Shown here: piece by piece, positions 27,658 to 36,996 of the stretch
Layout of the letters: each line of letters opens with the position of its first letter
How positions within the stretch are numbered: the first letter of the stretch is position 1
Source: Planctomycetaceae bacterium
GTDB taxonomy: Bacteria; Planctomycetota; Planctomycetia; Pirellulales; Pirellulaceae
Assembly (NCBI GenBank): GCA_016794985.1
Contig: JAEUIQ010000069.1
Coordinates: forward strand, 40,937-104,936
Direction: 5' to 3'
Length of the DNA: 64,000 nucleotides
Program-made: the position numbers and the translations under genes
Notes under the pieces: generated by a model
The model's input: only the letters and a program-made list of their open reading frames with translations
Told to the model about the DNA's origin: nothing
The model's database searches: none

Positions 27658-28488
27658 TTACATATCCAGATCTGGATTCGCGGCACCCGGTCCCGATTTC
27701 GGCAGGCCGCCTTTATCCAGATAGGGCTGTAACGCATCCTTCAAGTTGTTTCTCGCGCGAGAAAGCAGCGATTTGATCGCGGGAACGGTCAGCCCCATGG
27801 TGTCCGCGATTTCTTGGTAGCTCATGTTTTCGAACTTTGCCAACAACACGGCCATGCGCTGCCGTTCCGACAGAGTTTCCAGAGCCAACCGTACGACTTC
27901 ACTCATTTCGACGCGGTCCAGTTGCCGGGCAGGTTGCAGCCCGCTGGCGTCGGTTGCTAATTGTTCCATCGTCACGTTTTGGCCGACATCGGATGTTTTG
28001 AGGCCGGTCACCGACTGTTCTTTGCGGCGCGACAACTGACGAATCGCGTTCCTCGCCACATTTTGGGTAATTGTAAATACCCAAGTCGAAAACTTGGCAT
28101 TGGGAACATAACTTTCCCGGGCACGATACATCCGCAAAAACACGTCCTGGGCCAAGTCCTCGGCCAATTGCTGATTCGAAATCAAGTTGCGCAGAATCGC
28201 TAGAACCCGGTCCTGATACTGCCGCACCAACTGTTCGAATGCCGCGGCACTACCTTCCCTCACGGCTAACATCAGCCGCACATCAGGATCGGTCAGTTCG
28301 AATTGCGACGCATCAGCCGCGGCCGGACGACCCCCGTTTGCGCCATTCCCGTTTGCGCCATTCCCGTTTGCGACTTGCGTCGGACGCTGGACCGCCGGAA
28401 TCGCAGCGCGAGACGGCTTGCCGTTCGGGATCGCTTGAGAGTCGCTAGACGTGTCGGCAGTCAAACAAACCCACTCCCAAAACAGCAC
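27658..28488 (-). CDS. ECF-type RNA polymerase sigma factor
   Basis: 276 residues as read; the first ~65 are Gly/Asn/Ala-rich and the true start may be internal. Region 2 is FEQLVRQYQDRVLAILRNLI and AEDLAQDVFLRMYRARESY, with the -10 recognition helix KFSTWVFTITQNVARNAIRQ. Region 4 is LSERQRMAVLLAKFENMSYQ then EIADTMGLTVPAIKSLLSRA. This is the group IV sigma pattern. It is the first gene of the operon with the anti-sigma-like and DUF3106-like genes, so it is probably controlled by that membrane partner. Confidence 0.9.
   Translation of the reverse strand: MLFWEWVCLTADTSSDSQAIPNGKPSRAAIPAVQRPTQVANGNGANGNGANGGRPAAADASQFELTDPDVRLMLAVREGSAAAFEQLVRQYQDRVLAILRNLISNQQLAEDLAQDVFLRMYRARESYVPNAKFSTWVFTITQNVARNAIRQLSRRKEQSVTGLKTSDVGQNVTMEQLATDASGLQPARQLDRVEMSEVVRLALETLSERQRMAVLLAKFENMSYQEIADTMGLTVPAIKSLLSRARNNLKDALQPYLDKGGLPKSGPGAANPDLDM
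28333..28373 (-). repeat. 15-base tandem repeat in the sigma gene
   Basis: CCCGTTTGCGCCATT repeats at 28333-28347 and 28348-28362, followed by 10 matching bases of a third copy and one further base. It encodes the GNGAN repeat in the N-terminal extension. Confidence 0.9.
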
Positions 28489-28622
28489 TAAAACCGCAAT
28501 CTCAAGTTACCACGAACCCGATTCGCTTGCAGTTCCATGGGCGAATCCCCGTTGCTCGGCGAACCAACGATTTTGGTCGATCCGCCTCTCTCGGCAGATT
28601 CGACAATCTCGTGATCGTCTGC

Positions 28623-29858
28623 TCACACCGGGCTCGTTTGGGCCACGACCCGACGTAACTGACCACAAGCCGCGTCGATGTCGTCGCCTTTGCGTTGACG
28701 GCATTTGACCACCACGCCACGATCTTCCAATACTTTCCTAAACCGAGCAATTGCTTGGCTGGATGGAGTTACGTAGGGCAATCCGGCCACAGGATTATAG
28801 GGAATAATATTGACTAGTGCATCTTGTCCCGCCAACAAGTCCGCCAGATCTTCGGCAGCCTCTAATGTGTCGTTGATTCCGCCCAGAAGTACGTATTCGA
28901 ATGTCAGCCGACGTCCGGTTTCTCGTTTGAATCGAGCCGCCGCAGCCATAATGGCATCGACACCAATCTTGTCGTTAGTTGGCACGATGCGATTTCGCAG
29001 GGCATCGGTCGGGGCGTGCAGGCTAATCGCCAACTGATATCGCTTGCCAACTTCCAGCAAACGGTCGATCGATTTTGTCAGTCCCACGGTCGAAATCGTA
29101 ATCCTCCGAGGACTGATTCCCAACCCAAAATCTGAACTGGCAACTTCCAGCGCCGGCAACACGTTCGGCAAGTTTGCCAGCGGCTCGCCCATGCCCATCA
29201 TGACGATGTGACTGAGTCGTTCGTCCGTGGGAAGGAGTCCTGTAATCCGCAGCATTTGCTCCAAGATTTCGTTGACCTGCAAGCTGCGATCGACACCGTC
29301 CAAGCCGCTGGCACAAAACACGCAACCCATGCCGCAGCCTACTTGGCTGCTGACGCAGATCGTGCGTCGCAGTTTCTCGCGAATCAAAACACACTCGATG
29401 CGGCCCGCACCGTGACGTCCGACCGGTGGGTACTCGATCAATAACTTCTCGGTCCCGTCTTGGCTCACTTGGTGCCGAATCACGTGACCGGTGAAAATCG
29501 AATACTCGGCCGACAACCGCTCGCGCAGTGCTTTCGGCAGGTCGGTCATGTCTTCGAAAGAAGTGGCCCGCTGTTGGTAGATCCACTTTTCGATCTGTTT
29601 ACGTCGAAATTTGGGTTGTCCGGCGACCTCGACGACCCACCGCTCTTGTTCGGCGGCAGACAGCCCTAGCCAAGAGGGCTTTCGCACGACTGGACTCGCA
29701 GAAGCTGTCTTCAACGCTGCGTCAGACCCGTCTGCTCCGACATTGCCAACCACGATGGGCAACGGGCGAACCGCTGGCGAAAACGGATCCGAGGCTCCCT
29801 CACTCCCTGCGACGGATTTCAAGACTTCGTCGGCGATGGTCTTAGTTTCCTCGCTCAT
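28623..29858 (-). CDS. rlmN: 23S rRNA (adenine(2503)-C(2))-methyltransferase RlmN
   Basis: 411 residues. The radical-SAM cysteine motif reads CGMGCVFC, and GMGEPLANLPNV, SLHAPTDALRNRIVP and YNPVAGLPYVTPS are RlmN hallmarks. The C-terminal cysteine (VVVKCRQRKGDDIDAACGQL) needed for the methyl-transfer mechanism is present. RlmN modifies A2503 of 23S rRNA and A37 of some tRNAs. About 70 N-terminal residues precede the conserved domain, longer than most. Its ATG overlaps the carA stop by 4 bases, an uncommon partner. Confidence 0.95.
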   Translation of the reverse strand: MSEETKTIADEVLKSVAGSEGASDPFSPAVRPLPIVVGNVGADGSDAALKTASASPVVRKPSWLGLSAAEQERWVVEVAGQPKFRRKQIEKWIYQQRATSFEDMTDLPKALRERLSAEYSIFTGHVIRHQVSQDGTEKLLIEYPPVGRHGAGRIECVLIREKLRRTICVSSQVGCGMGCVFCASGLDGVDRSLQVNEILEQMLRITGLLPTDERLSHIVMMGMGEPLANLPNVLPALEVASSDFGLGISPRRITISTVGLTKSIDRLLEVGKRYQLAISLHAPTDALRNRIVPTNDKIGVDAIMAAAARFKRETGRRLTFEYVLLGGINDTLEAAEDLADLLAGQDALVNIIPYNPVAGLPYVTPSSQAIARFRKVLEDRGVVVKCRQRKGDDIDAACGQLRRVVAQTSPV

Positions 29859-31030
29859 CCCACACCGCAGGAGCTCTCTTTGAACTTGACGATCATCTCA
29901 CGGAATAGACCGAATAAGTACTGGCTATCATGCGGTCCGCTCGAGGCCTCGGGGTGATACTGAACACCAAAAGCCGGAAGTTCACGATGAGCGATCCCAG
30001 CGACGGTGTTGTCGTTCATATGCCGATGGGTAATCCTCAAGTGCGAAGGCATGGTCGATTCATCGACCGCGAACCCATGGTTCTGAGCCGTGATTTCGAT
30101 CTTCTGCGTGTCGAGGTGCTGAACTGGTTGGTTGGCACCGCGGTGACCAAACTTCAACTTGTAGGTTTTCGCGCCGCAAGCCAGTGCCAGAATCTGATGT
30201 CCCAGACAAATTCCAAAGATTGGTAGCTTGCCCAACAATTCGCGAACGGTTTTTTGGGCATACACCAATGGTTCTGGATCACCAGGCCCATTGGAGAGCA
30301 TGACACCATCCGGTTGACATGCCAAAACTTCCTCCGCCGAACTGGTGCCCGGCAGCACGACCACATCGAAACCTTGGCTCCGCAAGTGACGAGCAATGTT
30401 CCACTTCATACCAAAGTCGAGCACAGCGACTTTGATTCGTTCGGCATTCGGCCAAGTCGAAGGCGAAGTCGACTCTGGCAAGCCTTGGTTTGATGATTGC
30501 CACCAAGGACTCAAGGGCGAATCCCACTGACGCCGTCCCTCCGTGACCACCGTCTTCACCCAGTCACTACCTTGCATGGTCGGACTGTTCTTCGCTTTTG
30601 CCACCAACGACGCATCGTTCAAGTCGACCGTCGAGATAACGCCACGCATGGCACCTTGATCGCGCAACATGCGAACCAATCGCCGCGTGTCGATCCCCTC
30701 GATCCCAATCACGTTGTGTTGAACCAAGAACTCGTTCAGGTCTTGTTGCGAACGAAAGTTACTCGTGACCGGCGAATTCTGCCGAACGACAAAACCTGAC
30801 ACAAACGGTCGGCAACTTTCCATGTCTTCCGTGCACGTGCCCACGTTACCGATTAACGGATAGGCCATTGTGACAATCTGACCGGCGTAACTGGGGTCGG
30901 ACAAAATTTCCTGATAGCCCGTCATCGAGGTATTAAAGACCACCTCGCCAAATATTTCTCCATCGGCCCCAAAAGCTGTCCCTGTGAATACGACCCCGTT
31001 TTCCAACGCTAACTTTGCTTTACGCGACAT
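29855..31030 (-). CDS. carA: Carbamoyl-phosphate synthase small subunit CarA
   Basis: 391 residues from ATG 31030, preceded by AGAAGGAC. The N-terminal CarA domain (ALENGVVFTGTAFGADGEIF, then FNTSMTGYQEILSDPSYAGQ) is followed by a class I glutamine amidotransferase domain with nucleophile cysteine in LPIFGICLGHQILALACG and the catalytic His-Glu in FGVQYHPEAS. It supplies ammonia to CarB for carbamoyl phosphate made for arginine and pyrimidines. carB is not in the window. The stop overlaps the rlmN start, suggesting one transcript. Confidence 0.96.
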   Translation of the reverse strand: MSRKAKLALENGVVFTGTAFGADGEIFGEVVFNTSMTGYQEILSDPSYAGQIVTMAYPLIGNVGTCTEDMESCRPFVSGFVVRQNSPVTSNFRSQQDLNEFLVQHNVIGIEGIDTRRLVRMLRDQGAMRGVISTVDLNDASLVAKAKNSPTMQGSDWVKTVVTEGRRQWDSPLSPWWQSSNQGLPESTSPSTWPNAERIKVAVLDFGMKWNIARHLRSQGFDVVVLPGTSSAEEVLACQPDGVMLSNGPGDPEPLVYAQKTVRELLGKLPIFGICLGHQILALACGAKTYKLKFGHRGANQPVQHLDTQKIEITAQNHGFAVDESTMPSHLRITHRHMNDNTVAGIAHRELPAFGVQYHPEASSGPHDSQYLFGLFREMIVKFKESSCGVG

Positions 31031-31505
31031 GTCCTTCTCTTCAGAAACTGAATGCCCACTGCGACCGATCCACCAATCGGGCGAACGTATAGTCTGGCTT
31101 ACTTCCTCCAAGATTCAAAGGCGCCCACCCGAGCGATTCGAGTGGAATTCCGCGATCTAATTCTCTCGAAAATCCGGTTTTTCGGTTGAGTAAGACCGTA
31201 GGGGCGGCGCGGAATTTGGCAGGGGGTTCGAGCTACGGGCGACCAAGGCAACCATTAAGGCCGGATCTTGGGCTACCAGCCTTCCGCCGGACGACACCGA
31301 CCTTGCCTCAAGTAGGATTTTGGACCTTCAAGAACGATTAAAGTCATTGTTATACCATTTGTCGCAGGCACCCACCGAATTTCGTCCGCCGGTCTCCTCA
31401 AAGTCCCGGCTGCTCGTTGGTTGCGGTACCTGGACGGTGCCGATTACCGTCCCTTGATGAATGGCCCTGCGTCCAAAGTGTACCCCAGCGAAACTTCGCG
31501 ACCTT
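31031..31505. other. Intergenic region, no gene seen
   Basis: 475 bases between the carA start and the radC end, both on the minus strand. It should hold the carA promoter and the radC 3' end. No structured RNA, tRNA or repeat was recognised. Confidence 0.5.
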
Positions 31506-32537
31506 TTAGAGGTCGCCGTTCGCCCTGAGGCTCACCGAATTTGGACGGCCGACGACAATATGATCCAGCACTTCGATTCCAATCAATTTGCCGGCCTCGA
31601 CCAATCGCTGTGTCACGGCTAAATCCTGGCGACTTGGTGTCGGATCGCCCGACGGATGGTTGTGGACCAACAAAACCACCGAGGCCGCATCGCGGATCGC
31701 CGGACGAAAAACTTCTCGCGGATGAACCAAACTCGAATCCAAGATACCAACAGTGATCAAGTGTGTCCCGATGACTTGTCGTTTGGTATCGAGTGTCACG
31801 ATGTGAAATTCTTCTTGAGTCCCATCCGTGGCCAAACGCAGGAAACGTTGTCGCACGAACTGGATCGCATCCTCGGTGCTGTCGATGCGTTGGGACGATC
31901 TCAGCCCTGAAATCTCGGCGATCCTTCGCCCCAGCTCTATCCCCGCCATGATCTGACAAAATGCCGTAACATCGATGGCTTTGCTGATTTGCTTGAGTTC
32001 GCCTTTGCCCGCATGAGGTAATTGTTCCAAGCGTTGTTGAAATTGCCGAGCGATTTTTTGCCCGGCTTCGACGGCCGATTCGCCCGGGCGTCCGCTGCGA
32101 ATCAAGATTGCCAAGAGTTCCGCCAATTGCAAATTCTCGACCCCAACATCCAGCAACCGTTCGCGCGGACGGTCTTGTTGGGGCTGAACCTTTACTTGAG
32201 ACCCGAGCAGCTTTTCATCCAGCCAACGTTGCACGCTGAACTGGCCGCGGTCGGTATTCCAACGAAATCGAGAATCACTTTCGCGACGAATCAACCAGCC
32301 TTGAGTTACCAGTTCGTTGACGACTCGTGTGACAAACGCCGGCCGTTCGTTTTGATTGGCCAACTTGATTTCTTCCAAATCAAAATCGAGTTGTTCCGCG
32401 ACAAATTGTACGACGGGCAAATAACGTTGATACCTTTCGGTGACGGAACCCGCCGCGTCGTCGGCGACACGATCTAGCGACAAAAGGGGCCCTGTGGATG
32501 GGCGTAGGTACGCGTTTTTAGGATTGGGGTCTGCCAT
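31506..32537 (-). CDS. radC: RadC/JAB-domain (MPN+) protein with N-terminal extension
   Basis: 343 residues. The C-terminal RadC domain carries the metal site: HIVTLDTKRQVIGTH, then VHPREVFRPAIRD and HNHPSGDPTPSRQD (JAMM pattern HxHPSGxxxPSxxD). An upstream helix-hairpin-like segment (NLQLAELLAILIRSGRPGES) is also standard. Residues 1-110 are extra relative to most RadC proteins and contain a likely winged-helix-like segment (VTRVVNELVTQGWLIRR). RadC proteins are putative metal hydrolases; despite the name their role in repair is not established. Confidence 0.88.
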   Translation of the reverse strand: MADPNPKNAYLRPSTGPLLSLDRVADDAAGSVTERYQRYLPVVQFVAEQLDFDLEEIKLANQNERPAFVTRVVNELVTQGWLIRRESDSRFRWNTDRGQFSVQRWLDEKLLGSQVKVQPQQDRPRERLLDVGVENLQLAELLAILIRSGRPGESAVEAGQKIARQFQQRLEQLPHAGKGELKQISKAIDVTAFCQIMAGIELGRRIAEISGLRSSQRIDSTEDAIQFVRQRFLRLATDGTQEEFHIVTLDTKRQVIGTHLITVGILDSSLVHPREVFRPAIRDAASVVLLVHNHPSGDPTPSRQDLAVTQRLVEAGKLIGIEVLDHIVVGRPNSVSLRANGDL

Positions 32538-32704
32538 ATTGCCTCCTGTGGCAAAACAGAATAAGCCGTCCCGCAGACACTTTCAACAAGCTCGGTCATG
32601 TTTCCTGGGTTCGGGAATCGGGCTAGAATGAAAACTGCCCTAAGGGAACTTCGACGCGGTGATGTCGAAATTCGCTAGGGAATGGTTCTAAGGATATTGA
32701 GCGA

Positions 32705-34534
32705 ATGAATACAGGATTTTGGCGGTCGTTGTTGATAAGTCATGGCGTTTTGGGAAGACGGTTGGGCGGAACACAACCGTGGTTGCCACGGATGTTGGCT
32801 GGGATTGTCTTCGTGGGTGGAATCGTGGGCGGAAGCGAACCCACCGGTTGGGCCTGCCTGACCGAAATTCAGGAATCCCAAGACTCACAGAAGTCCGAGG
32901 ACGCGGCGGGCGAAAAACAAGATGAAGCGAAACAGGCCGAGCAAGAAGACGGTACCGCGGACTTCGAGAAAGCCACCGAACTGAAACTCAATGCGCGGCG
33001 GCCCATGGATTTGGACAAGGTTGTGCAGTTGTGCGAGTCGGCCTTGAAGAAAGGGTTGGATCCTGCGACAGAGGAATTCTGTCGTCGCTTGATGCTCGAT
33101 TCGTTGATGGAATACGCCCGAATCTCGAGTGCGCGCATTCTGACACCGCAACAAGACCCACGCTGGCGGTTCCTCCGCGGCGAAGCTTTGAAACGCTTGA
33201 CAAAGGTGGTTGGACTCGAAGAAAACAATGTCGAGGCCTGGATGCTGATCGCCAAACTGAATCTGCTTGAAACCGGCGACCGCGAACAGGGAGCGGCGGC
33301 CATTGCTAAAGTGATCGAGTTATCTGCCGACAACAAAACTCAAATGGCCGAAGCCTTGCTGGTTCGAGCTGGCTTCGCCGAGGACGACGAGCAGAGACTC
33401 GCGGATCTGAATCAAGCGGTGGAGGTGGATCCGAAGAACATTGAAGTTCGTCGTGCCCGAGCCATCTACTTCATGCGCATTGCTGATAACGCAAAAGCGA
33501 TTCTGGATTTTCAAGCCATCTTGGAAGCGGAGCCCACCATCGAAAATCGCTTGCTTCTGGCGAACGTGATGATGGAAGCGGACCAATTGGATCAAGCTTT
33601 GGAATTGTTGGCTGCTGCCGAAGCAGCGGACGGTGAGTTTCGCCCTCAGATGATGATGGCGCAAATTTACTTCCGCAAGAAAGAGTATGAAAAGTGTTTG
33701 GAGAACGTCGACAAAGTCTTGGGCATGGTGCAAGATTTGCCGGAAGCCACCAACATGCGAATCTTGTCGCTGCTGCAACTCGAACGCCACGAAGAGGCAC
33801 TAGCCGCCGCTGAAGAATGGGTCGAGAAAATGCCCAACAATCCCCAAGGATACTGGTTGCGTAGCATCGCGAATTCTTCGCTGGACAAGTTTGACGAGGC
33901 GATTCAAGACTTGCAATTTTTGGTCGAAAGTGTCCCTGACGCTCCGCTCTTCAAGTTGCAGCTCGCCAATCTGTACAACGCTTCGGATCGGCCTCGTGCG
34001 GCACTGAAGATCTTCGAGGAGCTTCAGGAAGAAAGCCCGGACTTGGAAGGCTTTTATCGCTCGCGCGGGGATGCTTACCTCAGCACTGGGCAACATGCCG
34101 AAGCCATCGCGGACTACGAGAAGGAATTGGCCAAGAATCCGGATGACTCGGGAACACTCAATAACTTGGCTTGGGTCTTGGCGACTTCGCCAACGGATTC
34201 CGTTCGAAACGGTGCCCGCGCCATCGAACTGGGTTTGAAAGCTGCCGAGCTTACTAAATACGAACAGGCTCACATTCTGTCGACGTTGGCCTCCGGCTAT
34301 GCGGAAACGGGCGATTTTGAAAAGGCTCGCGAGTGGATCGCCAAAGCGGTGGCCATTGCCGAAGCCGAGAAAGCCAAGAACCTCGATGGCCTGAAAAAGG
34401 AAGCGGCTTCTTACGACAAAAATGAGCCATGGCGCGAGTTGGAAGTCAAAGAAGAAGCTCCGTTACCCGAGGCGGCACCGAAACGTCGGCCACGTCAACG
34501 TCCGCCAACCGACCGCAGCGACGATGATTTTTAA
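32705..34534 (+). CDS. Secreted TPR-repeat protein
   Basis: 609 residues. An N-terminal hydrophobic region (LAGIVFVGGIVGGSEPTGWA) after positively charged residues suggests export. An acidic linker (EDAAGEKQDEAKQAEQED) follows. From about residue 90 on there are many tetratricopeptide repeats, for example NNVEAWMLIAKLNLLETG and NNPQGYWLRSIANSSLDKFD, and the ending NLAWVLATSPTDSVRNGARA is a common planctomycete TPR pattern. TPR domains mediate protein contacts; no partner is indicated. The C-terminus is Pro/Arg-rich. It lies 88 bases before the M28 peptidase gene. Confidence 0.75.
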   Translation: MNTGFWRSLLISHGVLGRRLGGTQPWLPRMLAGIVFVGGIVGGSEPTGWACLTEIQESQDSQKSEDAAGEKQDEAKQAEQEDGTADFEKATELKLNARRPMDLDKVVQLCESALKKGLDPATEEFCRRLMLDSLMEYARISSARILTPQQDPRWRFLRGEALKRLTKVVGLEENNVEAWMLIAKLNLLETGDREQGAAAIAKVIELSADNKTQMAEALLVRAGFAEDDEQRLADLNQAVEVDPKNIEVRRARAIYFMRIADNAKAILDFQAILEAEPTIENRLLLANVMMEADQLDQALELLAAAEAADGEFRPQMMMAQIYFRKKEYEKCLENVDKVLGMVQDLPEATNMRILSLLQLERHEEALAAAEEWVEKMPNNPQGYWLRSIANSSLDKFDEAIQDLQFLVESVPDAPLFKLQLANLYNASDRPRAALKIFEELQEESPDLEGFYRSRGDAYLSTGQHAEAIADYEKELAKNPDDSGTLNNLAWVLATSPTDSVRNGARAIELGLKAAELTKYEQAHILSTLASGYAETGDFEKAREWIAKAVAIAEAEKAKNLDGLKKEAASYDKNEPWRELEVKEEAPLPEAAPKRRPRQRPPTDRSDDDF

Positions 34535-34622
34535 GCATTGGCGCCCGCTGCATCCAAGGTAACAACGATTGATCCTAACATCGTCATGGTCCCTCAAATT
34601 CATGCTCCAAGGAAGTTTTCCG

Positions 34623-36125
34623 ATGCCCATCACTCGAATATTTGCTTGGTCTGCGATGATCGCCTTGGCGACTTGCGCCTTCTTGACGGACTCGCTCCCA
34701 ACCTACGGTGACGAACCGATTGCGCTGGCCGAGTCCGTTTCCGTTGATGAATTGGCTGAAAAGTTCAACTTGCCATCGAACCAAGTTGAGATTCTGCTCA
34801 AGATCATCGAAGAAGGCAAACAACGCAGTCAAGTGATGGGACATCTGAGCCATTTATGCTTGGAGATCGGACCTCGCCTGACCGGCTCCACTCGATTGGA
34901 GACTGCCAATCGGTGGACCGCCGAACGATTCGAGAGCTTTGGACTGAAGAACGTCGAGGTCCGACAATGGGGTGAGCTGCCGGTGCGTTTTGATCGCGGT
35001 CCTTCCACTGGGGAAATGCTGAAGCCAGTCGAGCGAAAGTTCGAGTTTACGACTCGAAGTTGGTCCGCTGGAACCAATGGTCCCGTGGAAGGCGTCGTCC
35101 TCCGCGAACCTCAAACTGAAGAGCAATTCAACGAAATGGCACCGCGCTTGGCAGGAGCTTGGATTCTCCGGCGAAACGCCAAGGAGCCGAATCCCTTTGC
35201 GGATCGGCTTCTGAGTGCCGGAATTGCCGGCATGATCACCGCCTCCGCTGATGAATTGGTTCGCACTGGCGGTGTCGCTGGAATCAAGGAACTCGATATC
35301 GACAACTTGGCCAAAGAAGTAAGCGTCCTGGTTCGACGTTCGGACTACGACGCGATGAATAGTCGCTTGGCCGATGGTGAAGAGGTGGTTGTCAAATTTG
35401 ATCTCAATCATCGCTTCGAACGAGGCCCGATTCCACTATTCAACACGATCGCCGAAATCCCGGGCACAGAAAAACCCGACGAAGTAGTCATTATCTCAGC
35501 ACACTTGGACAGTTGGGATGGGCCCGGCTCGCAAGGTACCGTTGATAACGGGACCGGTTCTAGTGTTACCATCGAAGCGGCTCGAATTCTGGCGGCGGTT
35601 GGTGTGCAGCCGAAACGTACCATTCGCTTTATTTTGTGGTCAGGTGAAGAGCAAGGTCTGCTGGGGTCAAGTGCCTATGTGGACAGCTTGAGTGAAGAGG
35701 AGCGCGCCAAAATCTCGGCGGTCTTCGTCGATGATAGCGGTACGAATCAACAGTCGTCATTAAGTTGCGTTCCAGGGATGGAGGCGATGTTCCGCCAAGC
35801 GATTGCTCCCATGAATCATGCGTTTCCGGACGCTCCACTCGAGTTGAACATCAGCCCGACGATGCCGCGCGGCGGTGCCAGCGACCATGCCTCGTTCAAC
35901 CGTGTCGGTGTCCCCGGTTTCTTTTGGGGCAAAACCGGTCGCGCGTTCTACAGATACGCTTGGCACACACAAAACGACAAGATCGATCAAGCGGTCCCCG
36001 AGTACTTGATCAAAAACGCGACAGTCTCGGCGATTGTCGCTTACGTGTTTGCGGAAGCCGAGACTTTGCTCCCGCGCCCAGAACCCGAGGCGAAGCCGAC
36101 CACCGAGGGCACGCAACGACCGTGA
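34623..36125 (+). CDS. Secreted M28-family zinc peptidase
   Basis: 500 residues from ATG 34623 (CAAGGAAG upstream). A signal peptide (RIFAWSAMIALATCAFLTDS) is followed by a PA-like inserted domain and the M28 catalytic domain. Zinc ligands are recognisable in ISAHLDSWD (His, Asp), DNGTG (bridging Asp), GEEQGLLGS (Glu-Glu, catalytic and metal), FVDDSG (Asp) and WHTQNDKID (His). This matches co-catalytic dizinc aminopeptidases or carboxypeptidases of family M28; substrate unknown. The stop overlaps a possible GTG start of the next gene. Confidence 0.88.
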   Translation: MPITRIFAWSAMIALATCAFLTDSLPTYGDEPIALAESVSVDELAEKFNLPSNQVEILLKIIEEGKQRSQVMGHLSHLCLEIGPRLTGSTRLETANRWTAERFESFGLKNVEVRQWGELPVRFDRGPSTGEMLKPVERKFEFTTRSWSAGTNGPVEGVVLREPQTEEQFNEMAPRLAGAWILRRNAKEPNPFADRLLSAGIAGMITASADELVRTGGVAGIKELDIDNLAKEVSVLVRRSDYDAMNSRLADGEEVVVKFDLNHRFERGPIPLFNTIAEIPGTEKPDEVVIISAHLDSWDGPGSQGTVDNGTGSSVTIEAARILAAVGVQPKRTIRFILWSGEEQGLLGSSAYVDSLSEEERAKISAVFVDDSGTNQQSSLSCVPGMEAMFRQAIAPMNHAFPDAPLELNISPTMPRGGASDHASFNRVGVPGFFWGKTGRAFYRYAWHTQNDKIDQAVPEYLIKNATVSAIVAYVFAEAETLLPRPEPEAKPTTEGTQRP

Positions 36126-36130
36126 GCGGT

Positions 36131-36838
36131 ATGAAGTCTGTTCGGGACCTGATTCAACAGGGCGACCGTTTTTTTCGCTGGCGCGGTGCCGAGACATCGC
36201 GACTGGAAGCTTTGTTTGACATGGTTTTGGCCATGGCTTTGACATTGACGGTCATCTCGATGGAAGTGCCCCAAACCTTTGACGACTTGGTGGGGTCGTT
36301 TGCCAAACTGCCCTCTTTTGCAGTTTGCTTCCTGATCTTGTTAATGTGTTGGTACTATCATTTTCAGTTTCATCGCCGTTTTGGAATCGAAAATTTTCCA
36401 CTCATCATTCTCAGCGGTTTGCTGTTGTTCATTATTCTGATTTATGTTTACCCGCTCAAGTTTTTATACTCGGTCCTTTTCGCACCGGACGCCCAGAGAC
36501 TGAATCCCGCGCAAGGTCAAACGCTGATCGCGCTGTATAGCGCGGGGTTCGCGGCGATCTTTATCATGTTTGGATTGATGCATAGCTATGCCTACTTGTA
36601 TCGAGTGGAACTGGGGCTCAATCAGAATGAAATCGTGTTGACCAAGTCCGCCATTGGTACGCACCTTGTCTACGCAGGAGTGGCTTGCCTGTCGATCCTG
36701 ATGATTGGCTTCCAGGTGGGTGGCACATGGTCGGGTTGGGTTTACCTACTGATCGGCCCGCTGCAATTCGCCAACGGGTGGTATTGGGGGCAGAGGATCA
36801 TCGAGCCAGTAGCATCCGCGGCCGAGACCGACGAATAG
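36131..36838 (+). CDS. TMEM175-like (DUF1211) integral membrane protein
   Basis: 235 residues from ATG 36131; a GTG at 36122 overlapping the peptidase stop is an alternative. The first helix carries SRLEALFDMVLAMALTLTV, like the RxxxFSD signature of TMEM175 potassium channels but with the serine position changed. Five further hydrophobic segments follow (for example FAVCFLILLMCWYYHF and ILSGLLLFIILIYVYPL), giving six, as in bacterial TMEM175. Ion selectivity cannot be judged. It ends about 160 bases before the arsR gene on the same strand. Confidence 0.72.
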   Translation: MKSVRDLIQQGDRFFRWRGAETSRLEALFDMVLAMALTLTVISMEVPQTFDDLVGSFAKLPSFAVCFLILLMCWYYHFQFHRRFGIENFPLIILSGLLLFIILIYVYPLKFLYSVLFAPDAQRLNPAQGQTLIALYSAGFAAIFIMFGLMHSYAYLYRVELGLNQNEIVLTKSAIGTHLVYAGVACLSILMIGFQVGGTWSGWVYLLIGPLQFANGWYWGQRIIEPVASAAETDE

Positions 36839-36910
36839 CTCTCCGCACGGCACGACAGGCCCGTTGCAATCTTTACGACATCTGGCGACTGTTTTTTGTC
36901 GCGAATGCAA

Positions 36911-36950
36911 TTGACAAAAAATCTCAGGATGTCTATCGTTTATCGACGAT
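36911..36950 (+). promoter_or_regulatory. Sigma-70-type promoter with overlapping palindrome upstream of arsR
   Basis: A consensus -35 TTGACA (36911-36916), a 17-base spacer and a -10-like TATCGT (36934-36939) are followed by an inverted repeat ATCGT (36935-36939) / ACGAT (36946-36950). The palindrome covers the -10, as expected of an ArsR operator. The arsR start lies about 45 bases downstream. Confidence 0.6.
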
Positions 36951-36996
36951 GAGCGATATGCGAGGGCGTTTCAACCAAAAAGGAGACGAGGGATTT

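Noticed and set aside
31444..31959. 171-codon minus-strand frame
   Set aside because: It overlaps radC in another frame, with no ribosome site or motif.
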